Shown in pieces: positions 1 to 8,738 of a stretch of DNA of 64,000 bases. Every line of letters starts with the position of its first letter. Within the stretch, counting starts at the first letter, position 1. The DNA is from Carbonactinospora thermoautotrophica (GTDB lineage: Bacteria; Actinomycetota; Actinomycetes; Streptomycetales; Carbonactinosporaceae). The position numbers and the translations under genes are program-made. The DNA lies in contig NZ_JYIJ01000019.1 of the NCBI RefSeq assembly GCF_001543895.1, positions 992,001 to 1,056,000 on the forward strand, read 5' to 3'. A model generated the notes under the pieces. It saw nothing but the letters and a program-made list of their open reading frames with translations. It did not search any database and was not told where the DNA came from.

Positions 1-285
1 CATCGGGATGCGCCATGCGCCTCTTATACCGGAGCCGAACCGGGGAGTCACGTGATCCACCCGGCGTTCCTCCGGATCCGCGAGCCCGCCGCGTGGCGCA
101 TTCGGCGGACCAGGGAGGAATCCGATACGCCCTGATAACCGCGAATTGCTAATACGTCACGCATGCCGTCAGGAAACGCTTGAATCGTTCTCCCCGCCGC
201 GCTTTGGCCTGATTACGACACCCGGGTGAGGAAGCGCCGCGCACCGGCACGCACTTTTGGCCGTTTTCCGGGTACCGGACATGGT

Positions 286-552
286 GTGACAGAACCGTTG
301 GACCCGGGTTACCCGGTACCGGACGGCTGGACCGCCCACGGAGTGGTGGAGTTGACCGGCGGGTGCGTCGTGCTGGTCACCGAGGCCGAGCGGATCGCGC
401 TGGTCGGGCCACGTGTCCGTGAGCTGCGGCACGGCCAGCCGGTCACCGTCCGCGGCCGGGTCGCGCCGCTCCCCCCTGACTGCCCCGCGGACCGGGCACT
501 GCTGGTGACCGACCTCGAGGACGATCTCCCGTTCGGCCGGTTTCAGTGGTGA
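286..552 (+). CDS. Small hypothetical protein, possible OB-fold
   Basis: I do not recognise a named family. The product is about 88 residues and alternates short hydrophobic strands with polar turns (GVVELTGG, CVVLVTE, QPVTVRGRV, ALLVTDLE), a pattern compatible with a small all-beta OB-like fold. No signal peptide or membrane segment is visible. The start is uncertain. A GTG at 226 would add 20 Arg-rich residues; I prefer the GTG at 286 because the folded-looking part begins there, but neither has a clear Shine-Dalgarno. The gene stands alone, convergent with the XRE/DUF397 pair. I see nothing recognisable in bases 1-285. Confidence 0.5.
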   Translation: MTEPLDPGYPVPDGWTAHGVVELTGGCVVLVTEAERIALVGPRVRELRHGQPVTVRGRVAPLPPDCPADRALLVTDLEDDLPFGRFQW

Positions 553-609
553 TCGCTCCCAGGAGCCGGCACGCTCGGCCATCGGCTGATCACCGGCGCT
601 CCGGGCGCC

Positions 610-828
610 TCAGGTGAGCAGGTCGTCGAAGTCGCCGGTCTTCACGCCGCTGGTGAAGGCGGTCCATTCGGCGGAGGTGAAGACGAGCTTGGGGCCGTGG
701 GGGTTCTTGGAGTCGCGGACCGCGACGTAGCCCTGGACACGGGCGACCTCGACGCAGTTGGCCCCGGACTCGCTGCGACGGCTCTTGCGCCACCGCGCGT
801 TGGTGAAGTCCAGACCATTGCCGCTCAT
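610..828 (-). CDS. DUF397 domain protein
   Basis: This 72-residue protein is almost entirely a DUF397 domain. It has the hallmark N-terminal W-R-K-S-x-x-S block, then NCVEVA, a central VAVRDSKNP strand-turn and the terminal F-T-x-x-E-W. DUF397 proteins are small and specific to actinomycetes; they are usually encoded next to an XRE/DUF5753 regulator and are thought to act as its partner, as in the Streptomyces WhiJ/BldB-like systems. Here its ATG overlaps the stop of that regulator as ATGA, so the two are translationally coupled. Confidence 0.93.
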   Translation of the reverse strand: MSGNGLDFTNARWRKSRRSESGANCVEVARVQGYVAVRDSKNPHGPKLVFTSAEWTAFTSGVKTGDFDDLLT

Positions 829-1688
829 GCCAAGTCCTTCGCCGTCTCAGTGATCATCTCGCGCGACTCCTTGGGCGGGAGCGCCGTCGCGCGCAGCAGG
901 TTGAACGCCTTCTCGTACAGCTCGATCTCGTCCGGCTCCTCCAGGTAGAGCCCACCGGCCGCGTTCTCCAGGAACAACACGTCGAGATCTGCCGGTTCGG
1001 GAAGCTCCAGCAGGATGAACGGCCCCCCGTTCCACGCCGGAGCACCTGCCGAAAAGGGTAATACCTGGATCTCGATGTTGGTCTGATGCGAGCACTCGAG
1101 CAGGTAGTCGAGCTGGTCGCGCAGCACCGCCCGCCCACCGATCTCACGGCGGAGCACCGCCTCGTCGATGACGGCCCACAGCCGCAACGGCTCCGGCCTG
1201 TCCAGCGCTTTCCGGCGCTGCTGGCGCACCGCGAGCAGCGCCTGGGCTTCCTCCTCGCCGTAGTCGTACAGGCCGAACCCCTCGATCAGGGCGCGGGTGT
1301 AGTCCTCGGTCTGCAGGAGCCCGGGGACGACCTGCGGCTGATACGTCCGGCACGCCACCGCGCCGGCTTCCAGGCTCAGGTAGTCCCGGTACGGCTTCTC
1401 CAGCTGGTTGCCGTACCTGACCCACCACCCGCGTTTGCGCGCCTGCTCGGCGAGGAGGATCAGCCCCTGCCGGGTCGCCTCGTCGGTGACCTGGTACAGG
1501 TCGAGCAGTAACCGTACGTCTCGGGTCCGGATACCGGACCGGCCGTTCTCCATCCGGCTCACCGTGGACGGCGCGACGTCCATCGCCGCCGCCACCTGAT
1601 CGAGGGTCATGCCGGCTTGTTCGCGAAGGCGACGCAGTTCCGCACCGAGTCGGCGATTGCGCAGGGTAGGGCTCTTTCGCGTGGGCAT
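825..1688 (-). CDS. XRE-family regulator with DUF5753 domain
   Basis: This 287-residue DNA-binding regulator has an N-terminal helix-turn-helix at about residues 15-70 (LRRLREQAGMTLDQVA, then PSTVSRMENGR). A DUF5753 domain follows at about 95-275, with the typical VPGLLQTEDYTRA motif and a late VLPF strand. I chose the ATG at 1688; a much longer open frame runs upstream, but it crosses the GT2 gene and lacks homology. The coupled DUF397 gene follows with an ATGA overlap. Family members control development, antibiotic or stress genes; the target here is unknown. The gene may be independent of the glycosyltransferase operon, because about 118 bases separate it from the GT2 stop. Confidence 0.93.
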   Translation of the reverse strand: MPTRKSPTLRNRRLGAELRRLREQAGMTLDQVAAAMDVAPSTVSRMENGRSGIRTRDVRLLLDLYQVTDEATRQGLILLAEQARKRGWWVRYGNQLEKPYRDYLSLEAGAVACRTYQPQVVPGLLQTEDYTRALIEGFGLYDYGEEEAQALLAVRQQRRKALDRPEPLRLWAVIDEAVLRREIGGRAVLRDQLDYLLECSHQTNIEIQVLPFSAGAPAWNGGPFILLELPEPADLDVLFLENAAGGLYLEEPDEIELYEKAFNLLRATALPPKESREMITETAKDLA

Positions 1689-1806
1689 GCGCCAAGTGTG
1701 CCGAGATCGCGGCATCTCGCCAAAGCAAGAGCAAGGGTAAACGTCCGCTGAACCAGCGGTCGCAACTGACACTGGCCTTCCGTCACCGGGAGGCCGGTGC
1801 GACGGC

Positions 1807-2667
1807 TCATGGGCGCGCCGTGCCCGCGGCCGGGGTGTCACTCCCGGTCGAAGGCGCTTCGTCGCCCAAGACGACCTGGTAGCAGTCCACCGGGCGGTGG
1901 GGGACCGTGGTGGGGAACTCCAGGTGGATGGCCTTGCTGGGGAGGATGCCGGCGCCGCCGTGGCGCTCCATGACGCGGAGCTGGGCCACCACGTCCTCGC
2001 CGGAGTGGTGCTCGGGCAGGGCGGGCCAGAAGTCGAAGCCCCCGCAGTCCACCAGCTTGGCCCGGTCGTACAGGACGCAGGCGCCGATCCAGGCGACCTT
2101 GTAGGCGCGCCACTCGCCGGGAGCCAGGTCGAGCCGCTGGGCGATGTGGATGAGGTTGGCGGCGTTGTGCAGCCGCCAGCGCTCCCAGGCCGGCTCGCCC
2201 CGGCGGACGCGTTCGGGGCGGACGCCGTCGGTCCACTCCTCGTACGGGGTGTGCTCGTGCGGGCGGACGTCGTGCACGAACGACAGGCCCTGCACGGCCA
2301 TGCCGACGAACCCGCAGCGCAGCTCACCGATGGCGGTGCGCAACAGCTCCAAGGCGTCCGGCTCCAACCACACGTCGTCATCGAGGAACAGCGCGTACCG
2401 GGCCTTCGCGCGGCTGAGCAGGTGCGCGCGGTGCTCGGCCAGGCCGCGCCGGGGCAGGTGGCGGTGCGTCTCGACCCGGTCGCCCCGGTGGCGCAGGATC
2501 CGTAGCGCGGCCGCGACGGCGGGGTCCTCCCAGGCGCTGCCATGCTCGGACTGGTCGCTGACCACGACGCGGAAGCCGGACACGGTCTGCGCGGCGAGCC
2601 CGGAGAGGGTGAGCGCCAGGGCGCACCCGCGGTCCCTGGTGGGAATGAGCACGTCCACGTCGGTCAC
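1807..2667 (-). CDS. Family 2 glycosyltransferase
   Basis: This 286-residue GT-A fold enzyme would transfer a sugar from a nucleotide donor. It starts with the strand VDVLIPTRDRG, typical of GT2. The metal-binding acidic triplet is Asp96-Asp97-Asp98 in LFLDDDVWLEP, and a later D-R-A-K / H-S-G-E-D segment fits the acceptor side. The GTG at 2667 overlaps the stop of HldE as GTGA, so I chose it over a longer in-frame extension with no homology. It is the last gene of the left heptose arm, so it probably adds a sugar to the same glycan. The exact donor cannot be read from sequence. Confidence 0.85.
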   Translation of the reverse strand: MTDVDVLIPTRDRGCALALTLSGLAAQTVSGFRVVVSDQSEHGSAWEDPAVAAALRILRHRGDRVETHRHLPRRGLAEHRAHLLSRAKARYALFLDDDVWLEPDALELLRTAIGELRCGFVGMAVQGLSFVHDVRPHEHTPYEEWTDGVRPERVRRGEPAWERWRLHNAANLIHIAQRLDLAPGEWRAYKVAWIGACVLYDRAKLVDCGGFDFWPALPEHHSGEDVVAQLRVMERHGGAGILPSKAIHLEFPTTVPHRPVDCYQVVLGDEAPSTGSDTPAAGTARP

Positions 2668-4139
2668 CGAGGCACCTCCGCGGTCCGGCGGATGCGCTCG
2701 ATGATCCGGGTCGTGGACCGGTCGTCCACGTAGTCGAGGATGCGGACCTCGCCGCCGAGCCGCCACACGATCGGGGTCTCCGGCAGCATCTCCGGCGTGT
2801 AGTCCCCGCCCTTCACGTACACGTCAGGCCGCACCGCCTCCAGCAGCTTGGCCGGGGTCTCCTCGTCGAACACCACGATGTGGTCCACGCAGGACAGCGC
2901 GGCGAGCACGGCCGCGCGGTCCTCGACCGGGTTGACCGGCCGGTCAGGGCCCTTGAGCCGGCGCACCGACTCGTCGGAGTTGAGGGCGACGATCAGCACG
3001 TCGCCGAGCTGCTTGGCCTGGTTCAGGTACGTGATGTGGCCCCGGTGCAGCACGTCGAAGCAGCCGTTGGTGAAGACGAGCCGCCGGCCGGCCTTCCGGT
3101 ACGCCGCCACGTACTCGGCCAGCTCTTCCTCCGACGTGATCCCGCTCTCGCTCGGCGCAATGGCCCGCAGCAGCTCGGCGCGGCGGCACACGCTGGTTCT
3201 CGCCTGCTGGCAGACCACGCCCGCCGCGATCGTGCCCAGCTCCAGCGCGGTCGTCTCGTGCGCGCCGGCGGCGAGCGCCAGGGTGAACGCGGCGACGAAG
3301 GAGTCGCCCGCCCCGGTGGTGAAGCCGGGGGCCGGGGCCGTCTTCGCGTACGTCCGGTAGATCCGCCGGCCGGGCTGGAGCAGCACCGCCCCGTCCGCGT
3401 CGAGCGTGCACACCACCATGGCGGCGCCGGACCGGTCGAGCAGCCGGCCGGCATGGCGCTCCACGAAGACGGCCCGCTCGTCGCCGTCCTCGGGACCGCG
3501 CTCGTCCAGCAGCAGGCGTGTCTCGGTGTAGTTCGGCGTGACCGCGGTCGGCCGCAGCGCCGCCCAGCGGGCGGGGTCGTGCGCGTCCACCACGACCGGC
3601 CCGGACCAGGAGCGGCGGCGCTGGACGAGCCGATCGCGGATCCCGTCGGTCAGCATCCCGGTGCCGTAGTCGCACACCAGCACGCACGCGCAGCGCGAGG
3701 CCAGCCGGTCGACGGTGCGGATCAGCTCGTCGGCGGCGTGCTCGGGGATCGGCTCGTCGCCGCCGTCGTCGAGCCGAGCCAGCATCTGCTGGCCGGCCAG
3801 CACCCGACGCTTGCTCGGCGTGCGATACCCGGGGACCGTGAGCAGCCCGTCCGCCGACACATCCCGGTCGACCAGCGCGTCCCGCAGCAGCCGCCCGTCC
3901 TGGTCGTCGCCGATGACGCTGACCAGATGGACGGGGGCGCCGAGCGCGGCCACGTTCGCGGCCGTGTTGCCGGCGCCGCCCGGCGCGTACGTGCGATCGG
4001 TGACGGTGACCACCGGTACGGGCGCCTCCCGGCAGAGCCGGTGCGAGGGCCCGGCCATCCAGCAGTCCAGCACGGCGTCGCCGATGATCAGCACTTCGAT
4101 GCGGGGGATGCGGTCGATCAGGGTCCGGACGTCGAACAT
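2664..4139 (-). CDS. hldE: Bifunctional heptose-7-P kinase / heptose-1-P adenylyltransferase (copy 1)
   Basis: This 491-residue two-domain enzyme makes ADP-heptose. Residues 1 to about 320 form a PfkB/ribokinase-like kinase with GDAVLD, PGGAGNTAANVA and the catalytic GAGDSF. Residues about 345-491 form a cytidylyltransferase-like domain with FTNGCFDVLHRGH, LNSDESVRRLKG and VKGGDY. Length and domain order match HldE/RfaE. It overlaps the upstream GT9 gene by 22 bases and the downstream GT2 gene by 4, so it sits in a compact operon. All the key residues I know for both activities are present, unlike the second copy at 18.4 kb, which has changed in the kinase half. Confidence 0.95.
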   Translation of the reverse strand: MFDVRTLIDRIPRIEVLIIGDAVLDCWMAGPSHRLCREAPVPVVTVTDRTYAPGGAGNTAANVAALGAPVHLVSVIGDDQDGRLLRDALVDRDVSADGLLTVPGYRTPSKRRVLAGQQMLARLDDGGDEPIPEHAADELIRTVDRLASRCACVLVCDYGTGMLTDGIRDRLVQRRRSWSGPVVVDAHDPARWAALRPTAVTPNYTETRLLLDERGPEDGDERAVFVERHAGRLLDRSGAAMVVCTLDADGAVLLQPGRRIYRTYAKTAPAPGFTTGAGDSFVAAFTLALAAGAHETTALELGTIAAGVVCQQARTSVCRRAELLRAIAPSESGITSEEELAEYVAAYRKAGRRLVFTNGCFDVLHRGHITYLNQAKQLGDVLIVALNSDESVRRLKGPDRPVNPVEDRAAVLAALSCVDHIVVFDEETPAKLLEAVRPDVYVKGGDYTPEMLPETPIVWRLGGEVRILDYVDDRSTTRIIERIRRTAEVPR

Positions 4140-5278
4140 GCCTCACCCCCCTCGGGGTCTGGGGGCCGGCACCGCGGAGCCAGCTCATACGCGGTGCCGG
4201 CCAGCTCGGTGGGGTCCAGGTCGAGGCAGGGGAGCCCGAACGGGCACCGGAACTGATGACACGGGGAGCAGGAGGTGGGTACGCGGAACAGCTCGGCGCG
4301 TACCGTACGCGGGGCCAGCTGGTCCTCCAGCTCGGTCCCGGAGAACGCGACCACCACGGGCGTGCCGACGGCGTCGGCCACGTGCATGCCGCCGGAGTCG
4401 TTGGTCACCGCCACGGCCGCTCCCGCGACGAGGGCGACGAACGCCGGGGTGTCCAGCGGCCCGACCGCGGCGACGCCGAGGCTGCCGGCGGCCGACACGA
4501 CCTCGGCGACCAGGTCGCGTTCCCCGGCGCTGCCCACCACCGCCACCGGCAGGCCGCGCTCGGCCAGTTCGGCGGCGACCTTGCCGAACCGGTCGGCCGG
4601 GTACCGGCGGGCGGAGCAGGAGGCGCCGGGCGCGAGCAGGGCGTACGGCCGGGCGGGCGCGATCCCGGCGCGGGCGAGCGCTGCCGCGGCCCGGTCGCGC
4701 GCGTCGTCCGGGACGCGCAGCTCCAGGTGGGTACCGGCCGGGGGCACGCCGAGCGCCTCCAGCAGGTGCAGGCACCGGTCCACCTGGTGCGTCTCGTCCG
4801 GCGGGGGCGTCACCCAGTGAGTGAGCAGGCTGCCCCCGAACTCCTTCGAGTGCCCAGCCCGGACCGGTATCCCGGCCAGGTACGCCACGTACGCCATCGG
4901 CCAGGGCGACTGGGAGAAGGACGTGAAGACGACGACCACGTCGTACCGGCCGGCCTTCACCCGGCTGACCAGGGCCAGCTCCCGGTCCGGGTCGTGCGGC
5001 ATCCGGCCGTCCGCGTCCTGCCAGACCGGTGAGATGGCCAGCGTCCCGTCAAGGTACGGGATGACCGGAGCCAGGGAGCTGCCGACCGGGGAGGCGAGGA
5101 GGTCCAGCCGCGCGTCCGGCACGTGCGCGCGCAGCGCCCGCAGCGCGGGCGTGAGCATGACCACGTCGCCGAGGTTGTCCGGGCGGACCAGCAGGATGCG
5201 TCGCGTCTCGGCCCACTCGATCGGCCCGCCACGATCGGCGGCCGGGTGGGGGAACGGCGGCACGGTAGCGGGTCGCAT
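4118..5278 (-). CDS. Family 9 glycosyltransferase (heptosyltransferase-like)
   Basis: This 386-residue GT-B enzyme belongs to the ADP-heptose:LPS heptosyltransferase family. It has an N-terminal ILLVRPDNLGDVVMLTPAL strand-loop-helix, an internal HSKEFGGSLLTHWV region and the C-terminal donor-site motif TNDSGGMHVADAVGTP. It ends in a Cys-rich tail (CSPCHQFRCPFGLPCLDL) also seen in actinomycete relatives. The open frame extends to 5395, but I chose the ATG at 5278 because it avoids overlap with the ANTAR gene and the domain begins soon after. It opens the left heptose operon. The acceptor is unlikely to be LPS; a cell-wall or capsule-like glycan is more plausible. Confidence 0.88.
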   Translation of the reverse strand: MRPATVPPFPHPAADRGGPIEWAETRRILLVRPDNLGDVVMLTPALRALRAHVPDARLDLLASPVGSSLAPVIPYLDGTLAISPVWQDADGRMPHDPDRELALVSRVKAGRYDVVVVFTSFSQSPWPMAYVAYLAGIPVRAGHSKEFGGSLLTHWVTPPPDETHQVDRCLHLLEALGVPPAGTHLELRVPDDARDRAAAALARAGIAPARPYALLAPGASCSARRYPADRFGKVAAELAERGLPVAVVGSAGERDLVAEVVSAAGSLGVAAVGPLDTPAFVALVAGAAVAVTNDSGGMHVADAVGTPVVVAFSGTELEDQLAPRTVRAELFRVPTSCSPCHQFRCPFGLPCLDLDPTELAGTAYELAPRCRPPDPEGGEACSTSGP

Positions 5279-5306
5279 GCCCGCTGGGTGCCCGAGGAAG
5301 AGCGAC

Positions 5307-6140
5307 TCAAACCGGGCCGCCTCGCCCGCGAAAACCCGCTGCCTGGCCGTCCGATCCGGCCCCGGGCACGTCATTCCCCCGTTCGGTCCCCGCACCGGGC
5401 GCGCCGGTCACCCGGTCGGCCCTCGTTCCCCGCGGCGCCCCGGCCCGCCGCCGCGCCACCTGGTTGACCAGCCGTTGCGCGACCGTCACCAGCTTGATCT
5501 GGCCGTGCTGGGAGATCCGGCGCAGCCGGTCGAACGCCTCGTCGGCGTCGCACCCGCAGGCGTGCATGATGATGCCCTTGGCCTCCTCGATTACCACGCT
5601 GGACTCGCGGGCGAGCCGCATCTGCTCGGCCTCGGCCTGCGCCTCCCGGTACAGCCACGTGTTGCGGATCGCCGCCCGGGCCTGCAGTGCGATCAGGGCC
5701 AGTGTCGGCTCCAGGTCGCGGCGCAGCCGGTACGGCCGGGCCGCGTACAGCTGGAGCAGTCCCCCGCCCGGCTCGATCGGGAAGCCCAGCGCCAGGCAGC
5801 AACGCACCCCGTACCGCACCGCCACGGTGTTGAACGCCGGCCGCTCCTCGTCGTGCAGCGTGTCCGGCACCCAGGCCGTCCGGTGCTCCGCCAGCGCCTC
5901 GATGCCCGGTCCTTCCAGCAGTTGGAACTGCAGCTCGTCCAGCCGGGCAAGGTCGGGGTGGGTCGCGGTGTGGATCGCGTACGGCTCGCCACGCCACAGC
6001 CACAGGGTGGCGCCGTCGCATCCGGGGACGGACCGGACGACGGCCTCCACCACGCGGTTGCACACCGGCTCGGAGTGGTGATCGGACTGGGTCAGGTCGA
6101 CGATCGCGGTCAACTCGCGTACCAGGGTTTCCGCTCGCAC
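5307..6140 (-). CDS. GAF-ANTAR antitermination regulator
   Basis: This 277-residue putative RNA-binding regulator has a GAF-like sensor at about residues 10-160 and a C-terminal ANTAR domain at about 170-235. The ANTAR signature is clear: EEAKGIIM, CGCDADEAFDRLRRIS and KLVTVAQRLV. ANTAR proteins bind paired hairpins in nascent mRNA and block termination. The GTG at 6140 has a good upstream GAGGAGGT at about 7 bases, so I reject the longer frame to 6722. The tail after residue 240 is low-complexity and Gly/Arg-rich. It is divergent from the PAS-GAF gene at 6331, and the 190-base gap must hold both promoters. Confidence 0.9.
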   Translation of the reverse strand: MRAETLVRELTAIVDLTQSDHHSEPVCNRVVEAVVRSVPGCDGATLWLWRGEPYAIHTATHPDLARLDELQFQLLEGPGIEALAEHRTAWVPDTLHDEERPAFNTVAVRYGVRCCLALGFPIEPGGGLLQLYAARPYRLRRDLEPTLALIALQARAAIRNTWLYREAQAEAEQMRLARESSVVIEEAKGIIMHACGCDADEAFDRLRRISQHGQIKLVTVAQRLVNQVARRRAGAPRGTRADRVTGAPGAGTERGNDVPGAGSDGQAAGFRGRGGPV

Positions 6141-6330
6141 CAGGCGGACCTCCTCGGGCCAGGCTCGACACCGGAAACGCGTGCCCGGTTTGCCCGGGAT
6201 CGAAACTGGACGAGGTTTACAGTGACGGTAGCCGTGCCTGCTGTGCACAGTCCGGACGCGCAGGGCGGGACTCGCCCGTCGGCTCCGGCTCCGGATGTTC
6301 CAAGACCCGGCGAGTTGACGGGAGCCGAAG

Positions 6331-7509
6331 ATGAAACAGGACGCGGGCCGAAGGATTGGCGGGGAATCCTTTTCCCGGGAGGATCGCGCCAAAGACCGCG
6401 CCAAAGACATCGTCACGGCGTTCCGGGCCCGGCTGAGCTCCCTGCACGACGCTTGCGCGGCCCCGGACCGGCAGACCGACGAGCTGCTCGACGTGGCCCT
6501 TCTGGAGCTGGACCGCGCCGTGGCGGACATGGAGCAGCTAGCCCAGTTGGCCGGCGGAGCCGCCGCGGGCGGACCGGTCGAGCGGGAGCGGGAGTTGCTG
6601 CGCCGGCTGTTCGTGGAGTCCCCGGTGCCCACGCTGCTGCTGTCCGCGGGCGGCGAGATCCGGCGCGGCAACCGGGCGGCCGGGGACCTGTTCGGCCTGC
6701 CGCTGGGGTACCTGACCGGCAAGCCCTTCTACGCGATGCTCGACCCCGCCACGGTCGCGGTCGCCCGCGCGCGGCTCGCGGCGGTCCTGCGCACCGGCGA
6801 GCGGCAGGTGCTCCGCGCCCGGCCCCGCCACCGAGGCGAGCTGGTGGGCGTCACCTTCACCTTTCAGCCGTTCGTCGCGCCGGGGCAGACCGAGGCCGAG
6901 GTGCTGGCCGTCGCGCTCCGGCCGGCTAAGCTGGCGCCCCCGCCCGAGGAGGACGAGGCCGAGGGCCGCCGGGCCGAGCGGACCTGGTACGCCACCCACG
7001 CGCTGGACCTGGTTCTGTCCTGCGCGGCCACCTTGTTGGAGGGCGCCCGGCGGCCGGAGATCGAGCGCCGGCTCGCCGAACAACTCGTCGCCCAGTTCGC
7101 GGACTGGGTGCTGGTCGACTGCGTGGAAGAAGGTGGAGGGGAAAACGCCGCGCTGCGCCGCGCCAGCGTATCCGGTCCGGCGGGCGCGGACGACCTGGCC
7201 AAGGCCCTGGGCAAGCTCGACGGCGGCTCGAACCGGTTGGCCGAGACGGTCCGGCGCACCGGCGAGCCCATCCTCCAGGTGTATCCCGACGACCCCGTCG
7301 CCCTGGGCACGCTGCCGGGCGGCCGGACCGTGCTGGGCGCGATCAACGCCGGCTCGCTGCTCGCCGTGCCGATCCAGGGCGCCGGCCGCGTGCGCGGGGT
7401 GATCACCGCGGTCCGGACGGCGGAGCGCGCCTACTTCACGCTCGCCGACCAGCGGGTCCTCACCGAACTGGCCGCCCTGCTCGGCCTGACGCTCACCCCG
7501 CGCGGCTAG
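6331..7509 (+). CDS. PAS-GAF sensor protein without output domain
   Basis: This 392-residue cytoplasmic sensor starts with a charged helical segment (residues 1-75) related to N-terminal bundles of SpoIIE-type regulators. A PAS domain follows at about 90-200 (LFVESPVPTLLLSAGGEI, GKPFYAML), then a GAF domain at about 220-390 (AVPIQGAGRVRGVITAVRT, LADQRVLTELAALLG). No phosphatase, kinase or DNA-binding domain follows, although such PAS-GAF pairs normally precede a PP2C phosphatase. The ATG has GGGAG about 8 bases upstream. It is divergent from the ANTAR gene, which suggests a shared signal. A perfect hairpin lies 109 bases after the stop. Confidence 0.82.
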   Translation: MKQDAGRRIGGESFSREDRAKDRAKDIVTAFRARLSSLHDACAAPDRQTDELLDVALLELDRAVADMEQLAQLAGGAAAGGPVERERELLRRLFVESPVPTLLLSAGGEIRRGNRAAGDLFGLPLGYLTGKPFYAMLDPATVAVARARLAAVLRTGERQVLRARPRHRGELVGVTFTFQPFVAPGQTEAEVLAVALRPAKLAPPPEEDEAEGRRAERTWYATHALDLVLSCAATLLEGARRPEIERRLAEQLVAQFADWVLVDCVEEGGGENAALRRASVSGPAGADDLAKALGKLDGGSNRLAETVRRTGEPILQVYPDDPVALGTLPGGRTVLGAINAGSLLAVPIQGAGRVRGVITAVRTAERAYFTLADQRVLTELAALLGLTLTPRG

Positions 7510-7617
7510 AACCGCCTGCGGGTCACCGCCTCGCCGTCGCCACGGTCCGCATCGGGCGAAGCACTTGCCGGGGCCGGCGAGCCGGGCAAGCCGGGGTCCC
7601 TGGAAGCCCGAAAGTGT

Positions 7618-7648
7618 CATGGGCTCCGCCGGGCCAGCGGAGCCCATG
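7618..7648. terminator. Bidirectional hairpin between convergent genes
   Basis: Twelve bases at 7618-7629 pair perfectly with 7637-7648 around a 7-base loop. The hairpin sits between the convergent PAS-GAF gene (ends 7509) and the SRPBCC gene (ends 7666), so it can serve both strands. No U-tract follows, as is usual in high-GC actinomycetes. Confidence 0.8.
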
Positions 7649-7665
7649 ATCGTTCGTAGGGAGGG

Positions 7666-8100
7666 TCAGTCCTCTCTCGCGCCCGCTTCCCTCACCCGGC
7701 GGGTCACCTCGCCCTCCAGGCGGCGGAGGGACTCCTCCAGGTCGGCCCGGGCGTCCAGCGCCTCCGGCTCCTCCTCGCTGAACTCCAGGTGGACGCTCAC
7801 CTCGCTGGTGCCGGCGCCGGCGTCCCGGACCTGCAGCCATCCGCCGTACCCGGTCGGCTCGCGCGCGTTCCACTCCAGGCGGCGTCGTCCGCGGTCGTAG
7901 CGTACGGTGCTGTCGGACTCCAGATGGCGCTCGCCGCCCGGGGACTCGACGTCGGCCGACATGTGCACCTTGCTGGGGCCGGTCTGCTCCAGGTGCAGGT
8001 TCGGCGGCAGCCAGCGGTACATCAGGCTGAGATCGGCCGCGACGTCGAAGACGATCTCGGCGGACGCGGGCATGCCGCGGGTCAGTTCGTATGTGCGCAT
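7666..8100 (-). CDS. SRPBCC (polyketide cyclase/START-like) protein
   Basis: This 144-residue protein has the SRPBCC small-ligand-binding fold. It opens with a strand and the helix SAEIVFDVAADLSLMYRWLP, and ends with strands plus a long C-terminal helix rich in Glu/Arg. I chose the ATG at 8100, with AAGGAG about 5 bases upstream, over the GTG at 8106 that lies inside that ribosome site. It is the last gene of a four-gene minus-strand operon, 12 bases after the hemerythrin gene. Ligand and function are unknown; the context suggests stress or redox physiology. Confidence 0.8.
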   Translation of the reverse strand: MRTYELTRGMPASAEIVFDVAADLSLMYRWLPPNLHLEQTGPSKVHMSADVESPGGERHLESDSTVRYDRGRRRLEWNAREPTGYGGWLQVRDAGAGTSEVSVHLEFSEEEPEALDARADLEESLRRLEGEVTRRVREAGARED

Positions 8101-8112
8101 GGTCACTCCTTG

Positions 8113-8709
8113 CTAGGTCTGGCGTGCCCCCATCGTGCGGAGGGCGCGCCCGGTGCCGCGGAGCAGGTCCCGCGTCCGGTCCAGCACGGCTATCGGCAGA
8201 CCGGCGATCAGGTTGGCCCTGGCCGTGGGTCGCACCTGCGGGTGCGGACGGGTGGGCGCTATGGCCTGGGCGGCCTTGATCAGCACCGCCATCCCGCGCA
8301 ACTGCTCGGGGCTGAAGTGCTTGCGCAACGCGACGAACTCATCGCGCTCCTCATGCTCGGCGTGGGACAGCACGGTCTCGCGCAGCCGCGCCAGGCGCTC
8401 GGGGAACTGCGGCGCCTCCGGCCCCATCCGGTCCAGCTCGGCGAGCAGGCGCTTGGCGTGCTCCTCCTCGCGGAGCCGGGTCTGGATCATCCGCTCGCCG
8501 CCGGGCAGCCGACGCGTCTGCGGGTGGACGATCTCCTCCTCGGCGGTCTCGTGGATCGACAGCAGCCGGACCAGCTGCTCGAACGATCGCCGCCGCTGCT
8601 CGCCGCTGTTCGCGGCGGTGGCGGCGAACAGCGTCTTGATCTCCTGATGCTGCTGCTTGAGCAGGTCGACCGCATCTTCCGTGCGCTTGATCGTGGACCG
8701 TTCGGTCAT
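8113..8709 (-). CDS. Hemerythrin HHE-domain protein
   Basis: This 198-residue protein carries a hemerythrin-like four-helix bundle in residues 10-150. Candidate iron ligands are the His and Glu residues in KQQHQEIK, HETAEEEIVHP, EEEHAKRLL and LSHAEHEERDEF. Such proteins bind a di-iron centre and are linked to oxygen, NO or oxidative-stress sensing. The tail (about 155-198) is basic and Pro-rich. The ATG at 8709 has GGGAG upstream. It follows the F420-type oxidoreductase by 29 bases and precedes the SRPBCC gene by 12, so co-transcription is likely. Confidence 0.9.
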   Translation of the reverse strand: MTERSTIKRTEDAVDLLKQQHQEIKTLFAATAANSGEQRRRSFEQLVRLLSIHETAEEEIVHPQTRRLPGGERMIQTRLREEEHAKRLLAELDRMGPEAPQFPERLARLRETVLSHAEHEERDEFVALRKHFSPEQLRGMAVLIKAAQAIAPTRPHPQVRPTARANLIAGLPIAVLDRTRDLLRGTGRALRTMGARQT

Positions 8710-8738
8710 TGGCTCTCCCTCCAGCCTCCGGGCCTGGC

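Noticed and set aside
825..2543. A 572-codon open frame on the minus strand covering the XRE gene and GT2 region
   Set aside because: Only the last 287 codons have family motifs; the upstream part is Arg/Ser/Pro-rich and lies out of frame over the GT2 gene, so the true start is the ATG at 1688.
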